This document shows positions 38,280-49,673 of a DNA stretch of 64,000 nucleotides, piece after piece (within the stretch, counting starts at the first letter, position 1; each line of letters opens with the position of its first letter). The notes under the pieces were generated by a model that worked only from the letters and a program-made list of their open reading frames with translations, was not told where the DNA came from and did no database searches. The translations under genes were made by a program, and so were the position numbers. The DNA is from Xanthostigma xanthostigma (taxonomy: Eukaryota > Arthropoda > Insecta > Raphidioptera > Raphidiidae): assembly GCA_963575645.1 (NCBI GenBank), contig OY754464.1, positions 5,828,001 through 5,892,000 of the forward strand, given 5' to 3'.

Positions 38280-39975
38280 GTCATTCTGTCGTTCTAAGGT
38301 TATGTAGACACCTGCACGCGATTGACTAATATTTTTGTTTAGGTGTTCTATTTTTATGATTTATTTTTTGTCCTATTTAAATAAAGATTAAGTAAATGTT
38401 ATAACTGATTAGGAAGTTTTTACACTGCAAGGAAAAGTGAAGCACAGTGCGTTCATTGAAAGTTATACAAATATGAACCAGAAATAGAGGAAAAGTCATT
38501 AAACGTTTTTCTTCGATAATGCTAACTTTTCTACTTCTCTTCTGGTAGGATGATCATGATATTTCAGCCAATAAGTATATGAAATTAAAAAATAATGTCA
38601 CAAAAATTACTATATAATTATTTGGGAAAAAGATTGATTTCTCTCAAAAATTAAGTGGACGCGGAGATAGTATTGAAATAAATACAAAACAATTTTGAAT
38701 CAAAATTCCACGGCGGCAATTTTTTTTTCTGTGGTTAAGTGATTGTTGCACTTTTATGCATCGAATGTGTTTCGATCGTTTTCTATCGGGTCGATAGCAA
38801 AGAAAAGAGATACATTCGATTCGAGTGCAACAAGAAAAAAATTAAATGAACGCATTGCTTAAAATTAATGCGAGGTGTGCATTTTGTGTCTATTTATCAT
38901 ATTATTATAATTTATACGGTTCAATATTATAACAAATAGATGTATGTTTGACTAGAATAAATGACTTTTCAACTAAAAAAAAAGATTATTATGTATATTT
39001 AGGCTATATCAGACTATAATTGCGTTTCTGGTGTATTTTCCACTAGCGGCCCGGTCCAGCTTCATCCGAATTTGTAGATTGCCACTGTTTTGTTCATCGA
39101 CTTGCGTTACAAAATTCGTCACCACGAAAAGCGTTTTTATTTCAATGATAAATATTTTTTTAAGCTATTGCATAGCTTCTATTGCGGGCTTTGAGCGCGG
39201 CGACCGAATCAAGAAATTCCGTAACGAAAAAACCTAACACCCCCCACTCCGACCGGCACAGCTGTGCGGCGTTGACAGCCGTGCATCGTCTAACGTCGTT
39301 TCAGTTCGGCAGACTTCGGCACGGTGTTTGTGTGCTCATAACTGCATAACTGATTCTATCTTTATTTGTGTATAAATGAATTTATATATAATACTGCTAT
39401 AAAAATAACCTAAATTATTTAGGTTATGTGCAGAGAAAGTATATATGATATTATATCTATATAAATGTACATCGCGCGAAATTCTATGATCAAACTCTTA
39501 ATATCGTTCTTTTTGTTCAAATTTTTTGAATGAATAATTGTTTTGGTGTGTAATTACACTATTTATACCTTATTATTAATTATACCTAGCTATTTTCGTT
39601 TTATAGAGAAGAAAAACTTAAAGACTTAAAAAAAATATGCAATAGCTTTACCGCGGCAGTTCCCGAGTGCCACACGTATTTTTTTTTTTTTACTGATTTA
39701 ATAGAAGTAAAACATTTCCGTCTTTGGTTGGTGTCTGAATTATCCTAAATATTTTGTTATAAAATATAAATAAATGCTCATGAATTAATAAATAATAATA
39801 AAACAAGGTCAGTCAATCTAACTTTAATTTAATAAACATGTTTAAACAAAGAGAACATTTCATTAAGAATGCTTTTGCAAAACAGGGTCGCCCCGCATTT
39901 TTTTAAGAATTTATATTACAAATTGAGTAGGGCCTACTCTTCATTTATACTGTATATTATTTTAACATTATATAA
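38280..39975. other. Intergenic between the 3' ends of ILF2 and SGCB
   Basis: No gene recognised. At about 39040-39200 lies a copy of the 'CCGAATTTGTAGATTGCCAC' repeat also seen at 52236, 61664 and 62157. The rest is AT-rich and unassigned. Confidence 0.4.
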
Positions 39976-40493
39976 CAGTGGCGGTAGCTCTATGAGCGCT
40001 GCAGAGCTGCAGAAAACCAAAATCTTAAGTAATTCATTTAGAATTAATTATATTTTCCACATTTAATCAATGTTTAATGTTAGGAAAGTGTAACAGCTAC
40101 ACAATCAGCGTTGTTTAGCAGATCACCAAACCCATGTGTGTTCTGTGTGGCAGAGTTTCGTGAGTGCAGGCGCTGTTCTACGCTCAAGCAGTACATGAAC
40201 CGTCATCATCAGATACCCCCACTGTACACCGTGTAACTTTGATCCACAAGTTATAGCGTGTTATTTACATCGGCTTTGAGCTGCATGTGCCGCCAGCACA
40301 TTAGTACAAATAAGTATCACACACGGCTTATGGCAGAAGTGACTAGTGTTACAGTATTGTAGTTTGTTGTCAGCAGTGTTAATAATTTATTTAAACGTCA
40401 TAAACATGGATGCGATTCATAATTTTATTATTCCCCCTCATTTCTAGTCGGTTGACCCTGCAGAGCACCCGCTTAAAATGTGCGCCGCCACTG
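39976..40493 (+). mobile_element. CAGTGGCGG-end (hAT-like) element, copy 3, abutting the SGCB stop codon
   Basis: Ends CAGTGGCGGTAGCTC and GCGCCGCCACTG are inverted. The interior matches copies 1 and 2. Its right end is one base from the SGCB stop codon, and its minus strand carries AATAAA (40424-40429). Confidence 0.8.
40424..40429 (-). terminator. Candidate poly(A) signal of SGCB, inside a transposon
   Basis: AATAAA on the minus strand, 65 bases after the SGCB stop codon and wholly inside the CAGTGGCGG-end element. Copy 2 of the element has other sequence at this place. Confidence 0.4.
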
Positions 40494-40494
40494 T

Positions 40495-41466
40495 TTAAAT
40501 ACAAGGATTATGTTTCACATGAATGCAGCTAACTCGCGCATTTAATCCTGGAGGAACCAGGACTCGAAATAATTTTCCCTGTGGCATACAAACACAGACT
40601 TTGAATACTTTATAGTCCGAACTGGCGTAGTTCGGATAATTACCGGACGCTATCGGTATATTTTTGACATCGATAAAAATACCCCCGTTTCCATTAAATA
40701 TCAGTGAGCCGTTCGTTCTTAAAAATATGTCTTGATCTGCAGATAAGATAATCTTCTTACTTTCCATGTTGACTCCTTCTGTTCCACGTAAACTTGCTGT
40801 CGATCCGGCTTTTAAGTTTAAATCTTCGTCGAGAGAACTTACAATACGATTTGTGCTTAATTTTTTAACATTTAATCCGTCGATGTTCTTGTTTATCTTC
40901 ATGTTTGGTAATTCGGTAGAAAATACGTTTTTTATTTCAAATTTTCTAAAGCCTTTAAGTACTGTCCCGTTTTTATCGATTCTAACTTTATTTCCTGGTC
41001 TAAGGTCTCCTCTCACCAAATTTAATAAAATTGAACCGTTGTCACCGATAACTTCAACTGGAGAATTGGAAAAGCCATCAATTTTTCCATCTCGTTTATA
41101 TAAACGATCCAGATCGGTGTTCCCGTAAAATTTTATTACCGACGCTTCCGGAACGAGTTCTAAACTTTCCATTCCTTGGCCTAATCTCAATACTCCCAAG
41201 ATTGTGAATGTTAGAATTAAATTACCAACCGCTAACAAAAACAAAAGAGAAACGAGCGTCCAAAAGGCAAATGTTTTCCTTCCTCTTAGCCCGGCCTTTG
41301 GTATGTCTGATTCATTTACTGGCATGTATCCAACTTTTAAATTATTGTTATGGGGCAAACTATGTTTTAAAAGCACTTTATCACTTTTTGAAAGACTATC
41401 CATTGCGCAGTCTGACGGATTGTCAGAAACTGGTGACCCAGCTCTAGGGTTTATTATTGTTGTCAT
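40495..41466 (-). CDS. SGCB: Beta-sarcoglycan, 323 aa, single coding exon
   Basis: A type II membrane glycoprotein of the dystrophin-associated sarcoglycan complex at the muscle plasma membrane. The N-terminal cytoplasmic part is residues 1-65, one transmembrane helix about 66-92 (AFWTLVSLLFLLAVGNLI..), then the extracellular beta-rich sarcoglycan domain (VIKFYGNTDLDRLYKRDG, VRIDKNGTVLKGF, ADQDIFLRTNGSLIFNGNGG). It ends with the conserved cysteine cluster C291, C293, C314 and C322. Several N-x-S/T sites are present. Length matches human SGCB (318 aa). The start is the ATG at 41466; an acceptor (TTATTACAG) lies 15 bases upstream, so a non-coding first exon is predicted. The coding region has no intron, unlike vertebrate SGCB. 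The TAA stop (40495-40497) is followed after one base by a transposon. Confidence 0.95.
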   Translation of the reverse strand: MTTIINPRAGSPVSDNPSDCAMDSLSKSDKVLLKHSLPHNNNLKVGYMPVNESDIPKAGLRGRKTFAFWTLVSLLFLLAVGNLILTFTILGVLRLGQGMESLELVPEASVIKFYGNTDLDRLYKRDGKIDGFSNSPVEVIGDNGSILLNLVRGDLRPGNKVRIDKNGTVLKGFRKFEIKNVFSTELPNMKINKNIDGLNVKKLSTNRIVSSLDEDLNLKAGSTASLRGTEGVNMESKKIILSADQDIFLRTNGSLIFNGNGGIFIDVKNIPIASGNYPNYASSDYKVFKVCVCMPQGKLFRVLVPPGLNARVSCIHVKHNPCI

Positions 41467-41479
41467 TGTTCAAAATATT

Positions 41480-41772
41480 CTGTAATAAAAATATTCTATT
41501 ATGTTCCAACACAGGCTTCATGATTTTTGAATTGCAGTTTTCTATTTTTTTTTTTTGAACTAATATACCTATACAAAAAAATTTCAAGCTTGTATAATCT
41601 ACGGGCTATTAAACGTATCAAATTTCAAAATGTCTAAAAGCAGAACGGACAATTATTTACAATCTTTTGTAGATGTGACAATTTTCAATAGTTTTTGGAA
41701 ATATTTCTTCTACAAAATACATTATTGTTTGATTATTTATGCACAATGTTACATATTTGCTTCAATACTCAC
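41480..41772 (-). other. Predicted 5' UTR intron of SGCB
   Basis: On the minus strand, donor CTTTT/GTGAGTATT at 41772 and acceptor TTATTACAG ending at 41480 bracket a ~290-bp intron just before the start codon. Inference from splice-site quality only. Confidence 0.45.
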
Positions 41773-41773
41773 A

Positions 41774-42006
41774 AAAGATTTCGAGCAATTGGATGGATTC
41801 AGTTTATGACAAACAATTAATTGTTAAAAATAAAATTTGACAGAATTCTTTCGTCGCTGATTTCAGCACGGTATTGATTGTTGTAAAGCTGCCTTCCTTT
41901 TAAATTTATACTCCTTGAGTCCTTACCATAGATTCATATCTATCCTCCTTACTCCATCCTTCAAATTTTGTGTGTCATAAATTTACAAAAAGTTTGCTTT
42001 GTAATC
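41774..42006. promoter_or_regulatory. Divergent promoter region, SGCB (-) and PSMA2 (+)
   Basis: Only about 230 bp lie between the predicted SGCB first exon donor and the PSMA2 ATG, so both first exons and core promoters must fit here. I recognise no specific binding site. Confidence 0.5.
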
Positions 42007-43257
42007 ATGGCATCTGAAAGATACAGTTTTTCATTAACTACTTTTAGGTAATTAATTTGTACTTATACATTTTAGATTTAGATATTAAATTAAAATATTG
42101 CTTTCTATTTGATAGTTTTTGCTGTAATAACTATTGAATTAGTTTTATAATTGTAGCATTGCGAGGTTATACGATGACTTTTGTTTTATTTTTTGCAGTC
42201 CGTCAGGAAAGCTTGTTCAAATTGAATATGCGTTAGCGGCTGTAGCTGCTGGTGCACCATCAGTTGGGATAAAAGGTACGTTTGGCGATCCATACTAATA
42301 TCATAAATGCGAAAGTAATTCTGTCTGTCCGTCTGTCTTACGCTTTCACAGCCAAACCGCTGGCCCGATTATGATGAAATTTAATATGGAGATAGTTTGA
42401 AGCTTGGGGAAGCACATAGGCCACTTTTTTTTTTAATTCAACCCCTATCGGGATGAAGTGGAGGTTGTAATGTATGAAACTATCGGTTTAGTGTTTGCTG
42501 AAGATACAGCATAGCTCCCGAAATGTACATAAAACTGTTGTGGTAAGAAGTAACTATTCTTTATTTTTTATTTTCGCATTATAAATTAAGGTTAAAGTGG
42601 GTGTTTTGGTACTTTTAATGTGAAATCTTGATGCGCCCAAATTGTGTAATAACTATTTTGTTTTATTTAGCTTCCAATGGCGTAGTTGTGGCGACTGAGA
42701 ACAAACACAAATCAATTTTATACGATGAACATAGTGTACACAAAGTTGAAATGGTCACCAATCACATCGGAATGGTATACTCAGGGATGGGTCCGGATTA
42801 TCGACTGTTGGTCAAGCAAGCGCGAAAAATGGCACAGCAGTACTTCTTGACGTATAAAGAACCAATTCCAACGGCTCAATTAGTACAACGGGTAGCGATG
42901 GTCATGCAAGAGTATACACAGTCGGGCGGTGTACGACCGTTCGGGGTATCGTTATTGATTTGTGGATGGGACGATGATAGGCCTTACCTGTTTCAATGCG
43001 ATCCTTCTGGAGCTTATTTTGCCTGGAAAGCGACAGCGATGGGGAAAAATTTCATTAACGGCAAAACTTTCCTTGAGAAAAGATACAGCGAAGATTTGGA
43101 GTTGGATGACGCAGTGCATACAGCGATTTTAACGTTGAAAGAGAGTTTTGAAGGTCAGATGACAGCTGATAATATTGAAGTTGGAATTTGCGATGCTAAC
43201 GGTTTTCGAAGACTGGAGCCTTCTCACATCAAAGATTATCTTGCTAATATTCCTTAA
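42007..43257 (+). CDS. PSMA2: Proteasome subunit alpha type-2, 234 aa
   Basis: An alpha-ring subunit of the 20S proteasome core (cytoplasm and nucleus). The alpha ring gates substrate entry and has no peptidase activity. Exons 42007-42047, 42199-42275 and 42671-43257 (705 nt, 234 aa, the same length as human PSMA2). The N-terminal alpha signature [20 protein letters not shown] is intact, followed by [77 protein letters not shown] and [20 protein letters not shown], all very close to the human protein. Phases 2 and 1 at the two junctions are consistent. Head-to-head with SGCB. Confidence 0.98.
42284..42590. repeat. Dispersed 'ATACTAATATCATAAATGCG' repeat in PSMA2 intron 2
   Basis: The start ATACTAATATCATAAATGCG, then CTGTCTGTCCGTCTGTC and AACCGCTGGCCCGATTATGA, is a repeat type I know to be widespread in insect, especially lepidopteran, genomes. 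Its class is not settled from this copy. Confidence 0.6.
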
Positions 43258-43331
43258 TTTTATAATTAGCTAAGGCACTTAATGTTTATAAACAAACATA
43301 TTGATACGTTTTTTCATTATATTGTGAAGAA

Positions 43332-43337
43332 AATAAA
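43332..43337 (+). terminator. Candidate poly(A) signal of PSMA2
   Basis: AATAAA 75 bp after the TAA stop; no earlier one is present. Confidence 0.65.
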
Positions 43338-44457
43338 GGAAATTTAAATTTCAAAATGCATATTTTAGTTTATTTCACAAAGAACGAAAACGCTCATTGA
43401 GCGAAAAAGTCGACCACTACGCGTTATGGTCTCTTAAAACCATCTACAATGCGAAATTTGTGGCGTGTCATCTTCTATAAGCATATTGAATTTGAAAAGG
43501 ATCCGAGCAGTTTTCGAAAAATAACTCAATCTTTCTAAAAAAAATATCGAAGGATGGGTAAAACAGTCCATTTTCGAATAATTTGTTTCCTAGCTGTTAA
43601 AAAAGCCTTTGACTAATAGAAAAGGACTTATCAAACCCAAAAATAAGCTTAAGTTGCGATCCCTGGTCTACTGAGCTGTTTTAAATTAAAAAATTCCAGC
43701 CAATTAGGCGACGGGACCATTCCAACTTCAAAAATGTTGACATTTGATTATAATAAAGAAAATAAAATTTCTGATATCGCGTGAAGTGACGCGGGAAATG
43801 GCTAGTATTCAATATGATATTAACTATTCGTTGCCATGGTTACCTACATAGTATGTTCACGTCATGTAAAAATTAATCAAAGCATGCCTAACTAGTTTAT
43901 TTCTGACAGATCCATAAAACAAAAGAGCGGATGATTTTTTTTTATTTTCAAAATATTTCCGAAACTATAAAGTTTAGAAAAAATTTTTTTAACAAAACTT
44001 TCTTGAAAAAATAAATAGAATAATAAGCCGTTATGAAAAGTATACCATTATTATATAAAAAGTACCGTTTTAGCATATATCTCTTCTGCGCATGCGCCGA
44101 TTTTCCCCAAAAACAATAGGGCTCTTCATATTTGCATACCAAACTTCCTCCCAAAATTTGGTTTCAATCCGCTCATCCGTTTGACCTGTATCGTGTTCAC
44201 AGACAAACAGACGCACAGAGATTTTCTAAAAATATTTTTTTTGGATTTGGGTGACCTCAAAACGGAAAGATATTGTAAAATTTTTGAAAATTGATTTTTG
44301 ACCTAAACTAGTGCCATTCCCCACTTGTGGGCTGGAATGGTAAAAATTGATCGGGTCTATCGTAAATAAGAAATACAAATACGCGTAACTCGTTTGTGGG
44401 CTAATTATCACAAAATTCACAAATTTGTACGTTTGTAGCTAATTTATTTCCTTATTA
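43338..44457. other. Intergenic, nothing identified
   Basis: AT-rich; contains an inverted piece (about 44140-44175) of the repeat seen at 428-458. No gene. Confidence 0.3.
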
Positions 44458-44603
44458 GGTCTATTCGAAGCTGTTTGAGAACGGTAACATAATTGACACC
44501 GTCTTGCACAGTAGCTCAAAAATCTTTATAAACAGTTTTGTTTTAGCTTCTGCGCAAGACGGTGACGGTTCTGTTACCGTTCTCAGACTGCTTGGAACAG
44601 AAC
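44458..44603. mobile_element. Hairpin MITE, copy 5
   Basis: Arms TATTCGAAGCTGTTTGAGAA and TTCTCAGACTGCTTGGAACA, with the core pair GACACCGTCTTGCAC / CGCAAGACGGTGACG. Confidence 0.75.
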
Positions 44604-47215
44604 AACATAATGCCATTAAAATGATGCAAGGTAAAATTTGCCAAGAACACATAGTTTAATCGCCTGTAGTGCAGGCAACCCAACATACTTTCCTTGAGTA
44701 TTAGACATAATTTCTGCATATTTATCCGTCATTTGTAGTCAGGTCCTTTTGAAATTATAGAAAAAGATTGCGAGCCGTCGTGAAACGCCTGACATATGTG
44801 AAATATAAATTTAAGCGAAATTCTAGTAACTAAATATCGCCATGTGTCTAAATTTAACCTTGCACCCAACTATAAATTATGCCCTTTCATCTACTAAATT
44901 TCGCCCTGTCAACTAACGAAATTCTAGTAACTAAATATCGCCCTGTAACAAAACTTACGTTAATAAATATGTTGAATTAAATAATATTCTTGTTACAAAC
45001 TTACGTTAATAAATATGTTAAATAAACTATTAAGTATTAACTAATAATAATTGTTACAAGCCCTAAAAATCGTCGAAAATTTTTTTGCAATATCAACAGC
45101 ACCACGTAATCGTTTTTTAAGGAACTCCCCCATACCCCCTTCGCTTTTCACTGCGCAACAAAAACACCATCGCATCTACAATGTTGAATTAAATCAAAAA
45201 TGAAGACAAATATTGACTTTAATAATAAGAATTAAAATTAGTTGTGCCATATTTGGAAAAATCTGTTAGATTGCATTCGAAATTGTTTCGATGACTTGAT
45301 GACTTATTCTTTCTGTCATCTAGTTGTCTTTAACAAAGACCAAGTTATAATCCAACGCATGCTCAAAGCAAGCGTCACGCGCTGTCATCTTAGGAAATAC
45401 TAGAAACTAAATTTCGCATTTAGAACAAAATGATTGACTTTCTGTTGATTTTGTCTACATACACGTACATAATAGAGATAGAGAGATTTTGAGACTGAGC
45501 TTTTAGAGGCGACCGAACCATGTAGCAGCTTTAGTGATTTTTCATCTGACAGCTATGCAATATTACAGATCATCAATCTTGTTCTACCGCAGTCGTACCT
45601 TCGCTTAGCTCTTCGACGGACGCGACGGTCTGATGGTAACAGGTTTACCTCAAAAGCTTAACTCTTTTTCTTTATTTGAAAGCTTTTGCAGGAATTGGAG
45701 ATTTCTAACAAATTATTGCAAATAAACTATATTTTATGTGTGCGCATTGCAGATATGCGTTTCTGGGATTTTTTTAAGTAAAACTTCTTTAAGCGCATTT
45801 TGTGAATTTGTATTACTACTAAATCCGTTTATGCAGCAACACATCTATGCATAACGTAAAAAAATATTTATAAAAGTTAATATCCAGTAATTAGTGAATT
45901 TCCTTTAATGAATTTTGTTGATGGAAAACAAAGCGTTACAAATAACTTTTCCATATAAAATGCATTCGAATCTCTCTTGGGCGCCTGCTTTATGTTGCAT
46001 TTTATGTGGAACGATTTTCTGTAACGCACCAATGATTTCCGTAGCTATCATATAAACAAAATTCATGTACCTATATATTACGAAACTCTGTTTAGCAAAA
46101 AATTGGTTGTCTGTAAAGTCGGTTTACGGACGATAGTTTTACGTGATAACGTATTCCGTAATACATAACCTAAATTTATATAATAATTATAATAATTCGA
46201 ATCTATGATATTGCATCTTTCGCTTCAAATTTAGGTTAATTTTATTTATTTAAATTACTCACCATATAATATAATTGTTTTTTTAACTTTCTTTCTTTCG
46301 TATTTATTTAAAGTCTCAAAGATTAGCTGTCATAATATTTATAAAACAATTGTTTCACTGTTTATATAAAATTCCAAAACCTACTTACAATATTTAAGTA
46401 TTTTCATACGTCAAAAAATTGATTTTTATAATGATAAAATTTGTAAGAAAACGATTTTTTCGAGAGATGAGACCTAGCTAAAATGATTTTTTGCCCCCCA
46501 AAATCCCTTTTCAGTAAATTTCATCCAAATCGTTAGGGCCGTTTTCGAGAAAAGCACGCACAGGGTCAGGCGGAACGTTACGAACGTTACACTTTTTCGT
46601 ACATGCAGCCGGTGTTTTATCAATTTATAAGATTGGTGATTCATCAATTTATAAGACGTTATCACGTCAAAAAAAAAGCAAAAAAATCGATATTTTTTAA
46701 GTTTTAAATATCACACAAGAATACTCACGAAGGAAGGTGTCAAGCAAAATATTAATTCCCAAACAATTTTACAAAATTTTTTTCAAGAAGTTTTTCTAAA
46801 TTTAATTTTTTAGCCGGCTATTCGTATTATTTTCAGTTTTATTTTTTCATTATTATGATCCTGGAGGGGAATTATCTCCTTTACCCCCCATCTACGCCCT
46901 TGGATTTTTGCAGTTTTAGAATTCCTCAAAATCTAGCCTAAACTCCCGAAAAAATGTAGTTTTATTGAGTTTACTAGCTGTTAGCCGCAACTCCGCACGC
47001 GATTGAGATGAAAAATGTTTTATACAACAGTAGTGGAGCCTTCGGCTTCACCGTATTCTCTGTGTTATTTACCTATTTATCGGATGTGTGCAATTTTTTG
47101 AATATTATCTAAGATTAGTCGACATTTGAGATTTTGTTAATTTATGGATTATATATTTAACTCTCTTAGGTAATGCATTTTCAAAATTCTTTTGTTTGTG
47201 CTCAACTACGTTATA
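44604..47215. other. Intergenic repeat-rich stretch without a gene
   Basis: Holds diverged short repeats (AAATTCTAGTAACTAAATAT twice near 44820 and 44920; AACTTACGTTAATAAATATG twice near 44955 and 45000) and the inverted partner of the 1-660 repeat at about 45820-46590. No open frame looks coding. Confidence 0.4.
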
Positions 47216-47800
47216 CAGTATGTAAACAGTAAACACGTAAGGTGCACATAGGGAAATTAACATTGGGAAAAAATGACTGGATCAGAGTGAGCATTGAAAT
47301 CTTGTTTTTCAATTTGACAGATAATATTCTTTTGCAAAATGAATGTGTATAAGTACTACCAAAGAAAATATTCAAATGCTTACAACATAATCGGACTTTT
47401 TTTATTAATGGGACATTAAATTCCCAAAAATACTTAAATATGGTGCGAGATCAAATATCTCCGCCTATTCGTGATGAACCTAAAGACATTGGGTCACTGA
47501 TTTACCAACACGCATACGTCATACCAGTCAGACAATTTTTGAATGAAATGTTTTCAAACAGATGGAGTTGTTTTTTTTGTTTTATTTTTGTACAAAAAAA
47601 TTAAAATAATGATTTATAAGAGCTTTTTATTATTAAAAAAGCCAAGTTAAATAAAAATAAATGAAAATAAAATAGAAATCCTCAAGATTACCACTATAAT
47701 TCAATAGAAATAACAATTAATGCAGTCATGGCTAACTCTGATCCAAGTATTTTTTCCCAATGCTAATTTCCCTATGTGCACCTTACGTGTTTACATACTG
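47216..47800. mobile_element. Tc1/mariner-type MITE, full copy
   Basis: Termini CAGTATGTAAACAG..TTTACATACTG, TA on both sides, same interior deletion and transposase remnant as 6307 and 30970. Confidence 0.85.
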
Positions 47801-48777
47801 TATAAGGAACCCCTGTGCAAAATTCCATGCTTTTAGACTCACTGTCACATGTCGCCTGGGGTCTCTAAAAATATGCCACCCTAAGGCCGTGCCTGTCTAG
47901 TCGATATTTAGAGTCGGTCCTGGTCGAATGATTATTTTCTACAAGTTGATTGTGCTATCTGGTGAGAATGGCAGATTGGATACGCCATGTTAACACACAA
48001 TATCTGCAGATAAGGCAAAATAGCGTATGTCAGATTTAAGATATTTGTTATAGTTTAAAACAAAATCTGTAAAACGCGCTTATATTAACGTGCAAAAAAG
48101 TAGAAAATAAATTATTTCCTCTTCTGTAACGTTTAGAAGCGTGGGCGGTCCCTTTACCCTCGTATTTCAACTAATGCATCGAGTGCCCCACGCTTTAAAT
48201 TTTCTGCGATTATTTTTACCAACCACTTTATATTATATAGGTATTATAAATAAATTTTGGTAACAAAAATTTTACATAGGCCATTTTTCTTGCGTACACA
48301 TATATGACCGCTCAAATTAACATTTTGAAATTTTAGATCTCACCCTCCCCTTCAACATCACCCCTAACCTCACTCTCCAACGGACCTGTCGATATTGCGT
48401 CGTTGATAAAAATATAAACGGTGTGCTGATGTCATTCGTAGAACGAGGTAGCCTGTGTATCTACCGACGTTGCTGGTGGTAGCTTTTACGTAATTTCTAT
48501 AAGTTAACATTTTTATCAACAGAGGCCAATATTTAGAATGTCAAGTTTTTAGCAGTTTTAATCATATTTTAGTGTGCTTTGTATAGTTTATTGGAACAAA
48601 TAGTGCAGTGCAAAATTTCGTTTAGCGACTGATAGTACTACAGGTGAGTTTAATATTCTAAAATATTTAAATAATCTAGGAAAAAATTTTAACCACCAAA
48701 TGTAAAAAAAATTAACACAATTAAGTATCACAAATCCAAAAATAAATTCCATTCAAATTAATTATCTGTAAACATTT
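47801..48777. other. Intergenic, nothing identified
   Basis: No gene. A donor-like ACTACAG/GTGAGT occurs at about 48642, but there is no supporting exon. Confidence 0.3.
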
Positions 48778-49018
48778 TTGAAGTGAAAACTTCTTTAGCG
48801 GCGTTGTACACTTTTTTTGTAATGGGTAAAAAATGTTAAAGTCGCGTTAGGACACGTAACCTGATCAAAAATTCGTAAGACGGATGGAGAGTAGACAGCC
48901 GGCGCGGCGTAGGAGAGGAAGTATCCCCCTCTCTTTCTACGGCACGGCGAAAATGTATGCCTGCGCGAATGTTCGTGTGTGTTTATGTTTTCACTTCTGC
49001 CGGCACTCCCGGAGTTCA
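48778..49018. mobile_element. GAAGTGAAAACTTC-end repeat, copy 2
   Basis: Starts GAAGTGAAAACTTCTTTAGC, includes GTACACTTTTTTTGTAATGG and ends CTGCCGGCACTCCCGGAGTT; opposite orientation to 22083-22330. Confidence 0.7.
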
Positions 49019-49302
49019 ACCCGTCTTTTTTTTTAATTGTTTTTTCCGTGTTTATTTATTTTTAACTTGATCCACTTTAGCTTTGATCCCCTCATATCTA
49101 AGTTGGTGTAGCGAAATGACCCAGATAGTTCAACATAGTTCTCTGAGAAGTGCTTACGTTACTGTCGGACATTATTGTGTGCAATAGTTTTCGATAGTTG
49201 TACAAACTGTCGATAAGACGAAGACGTTTCGGCTGGAACGACGGTTGCTTTTGTATTGTTCGAGGATGGAAGAACTATTTTCAAACTGCGGTCTACACAA
49301 GC

Positions 49303-49673
49303 CTAAAAGTTGCTGCACACGAAGCTGGTTTCTTGCTAGATTTCAAGCATACTGCGGCGCTGGCTTTCATGATGGTTTTTACGCGTTCGCTTCACACTGC
49401 AATGCTTGTTTTGAAGCTGGTTTTGTAGATGGGTTTGGTGCGCGTTCAGCGTCAGTCCGAATGAAAAGTGAACGTTTATTGTCTCTGAACAGAATACACA
49501 CTATGACGTCACGTTTGTTCATGCACGAAAAATATCCCCGGTTATAATTTTGAAATCCATCTTGTGATTACACACACAAGCCTGCAGTGACGTCATTTCC
49601 ATCCTCGTAGCCAGTGGAAGTTCCAGCAACGGTTTCCAACGGTGAAACCAGTTTCATGTGCAGCGAACTTTAA
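49303..49673. mobile_element. MITE, 'GCACACGAGGCTGG' family, copy 3
   Basis: Left end AAGTTGCTGCACACGAAGCT, right end GTTTCATGTGCAGCGAACTT; interior as in copy 1. The two open frames here (49198-49547) are transposon sequence. Confidence 0.8.

Noticed and set aside
41204-41485. Plus-strand frames opposite the SGCB N-terminus
   Set aside because: They are antisense shadows of the beta-sarcoglycan coding exon.
48600-48655. Possible non-coding first exon ending at a GTGAGT donor
   Set aside because: Only a single donor-like site; no acceptor or coding exon downstream in the window.
49198-49547. Overlapping open frames that look gene-like
   Set aside because: They coincide with the third copy of a MITE whose other copies are not open in the same frame.
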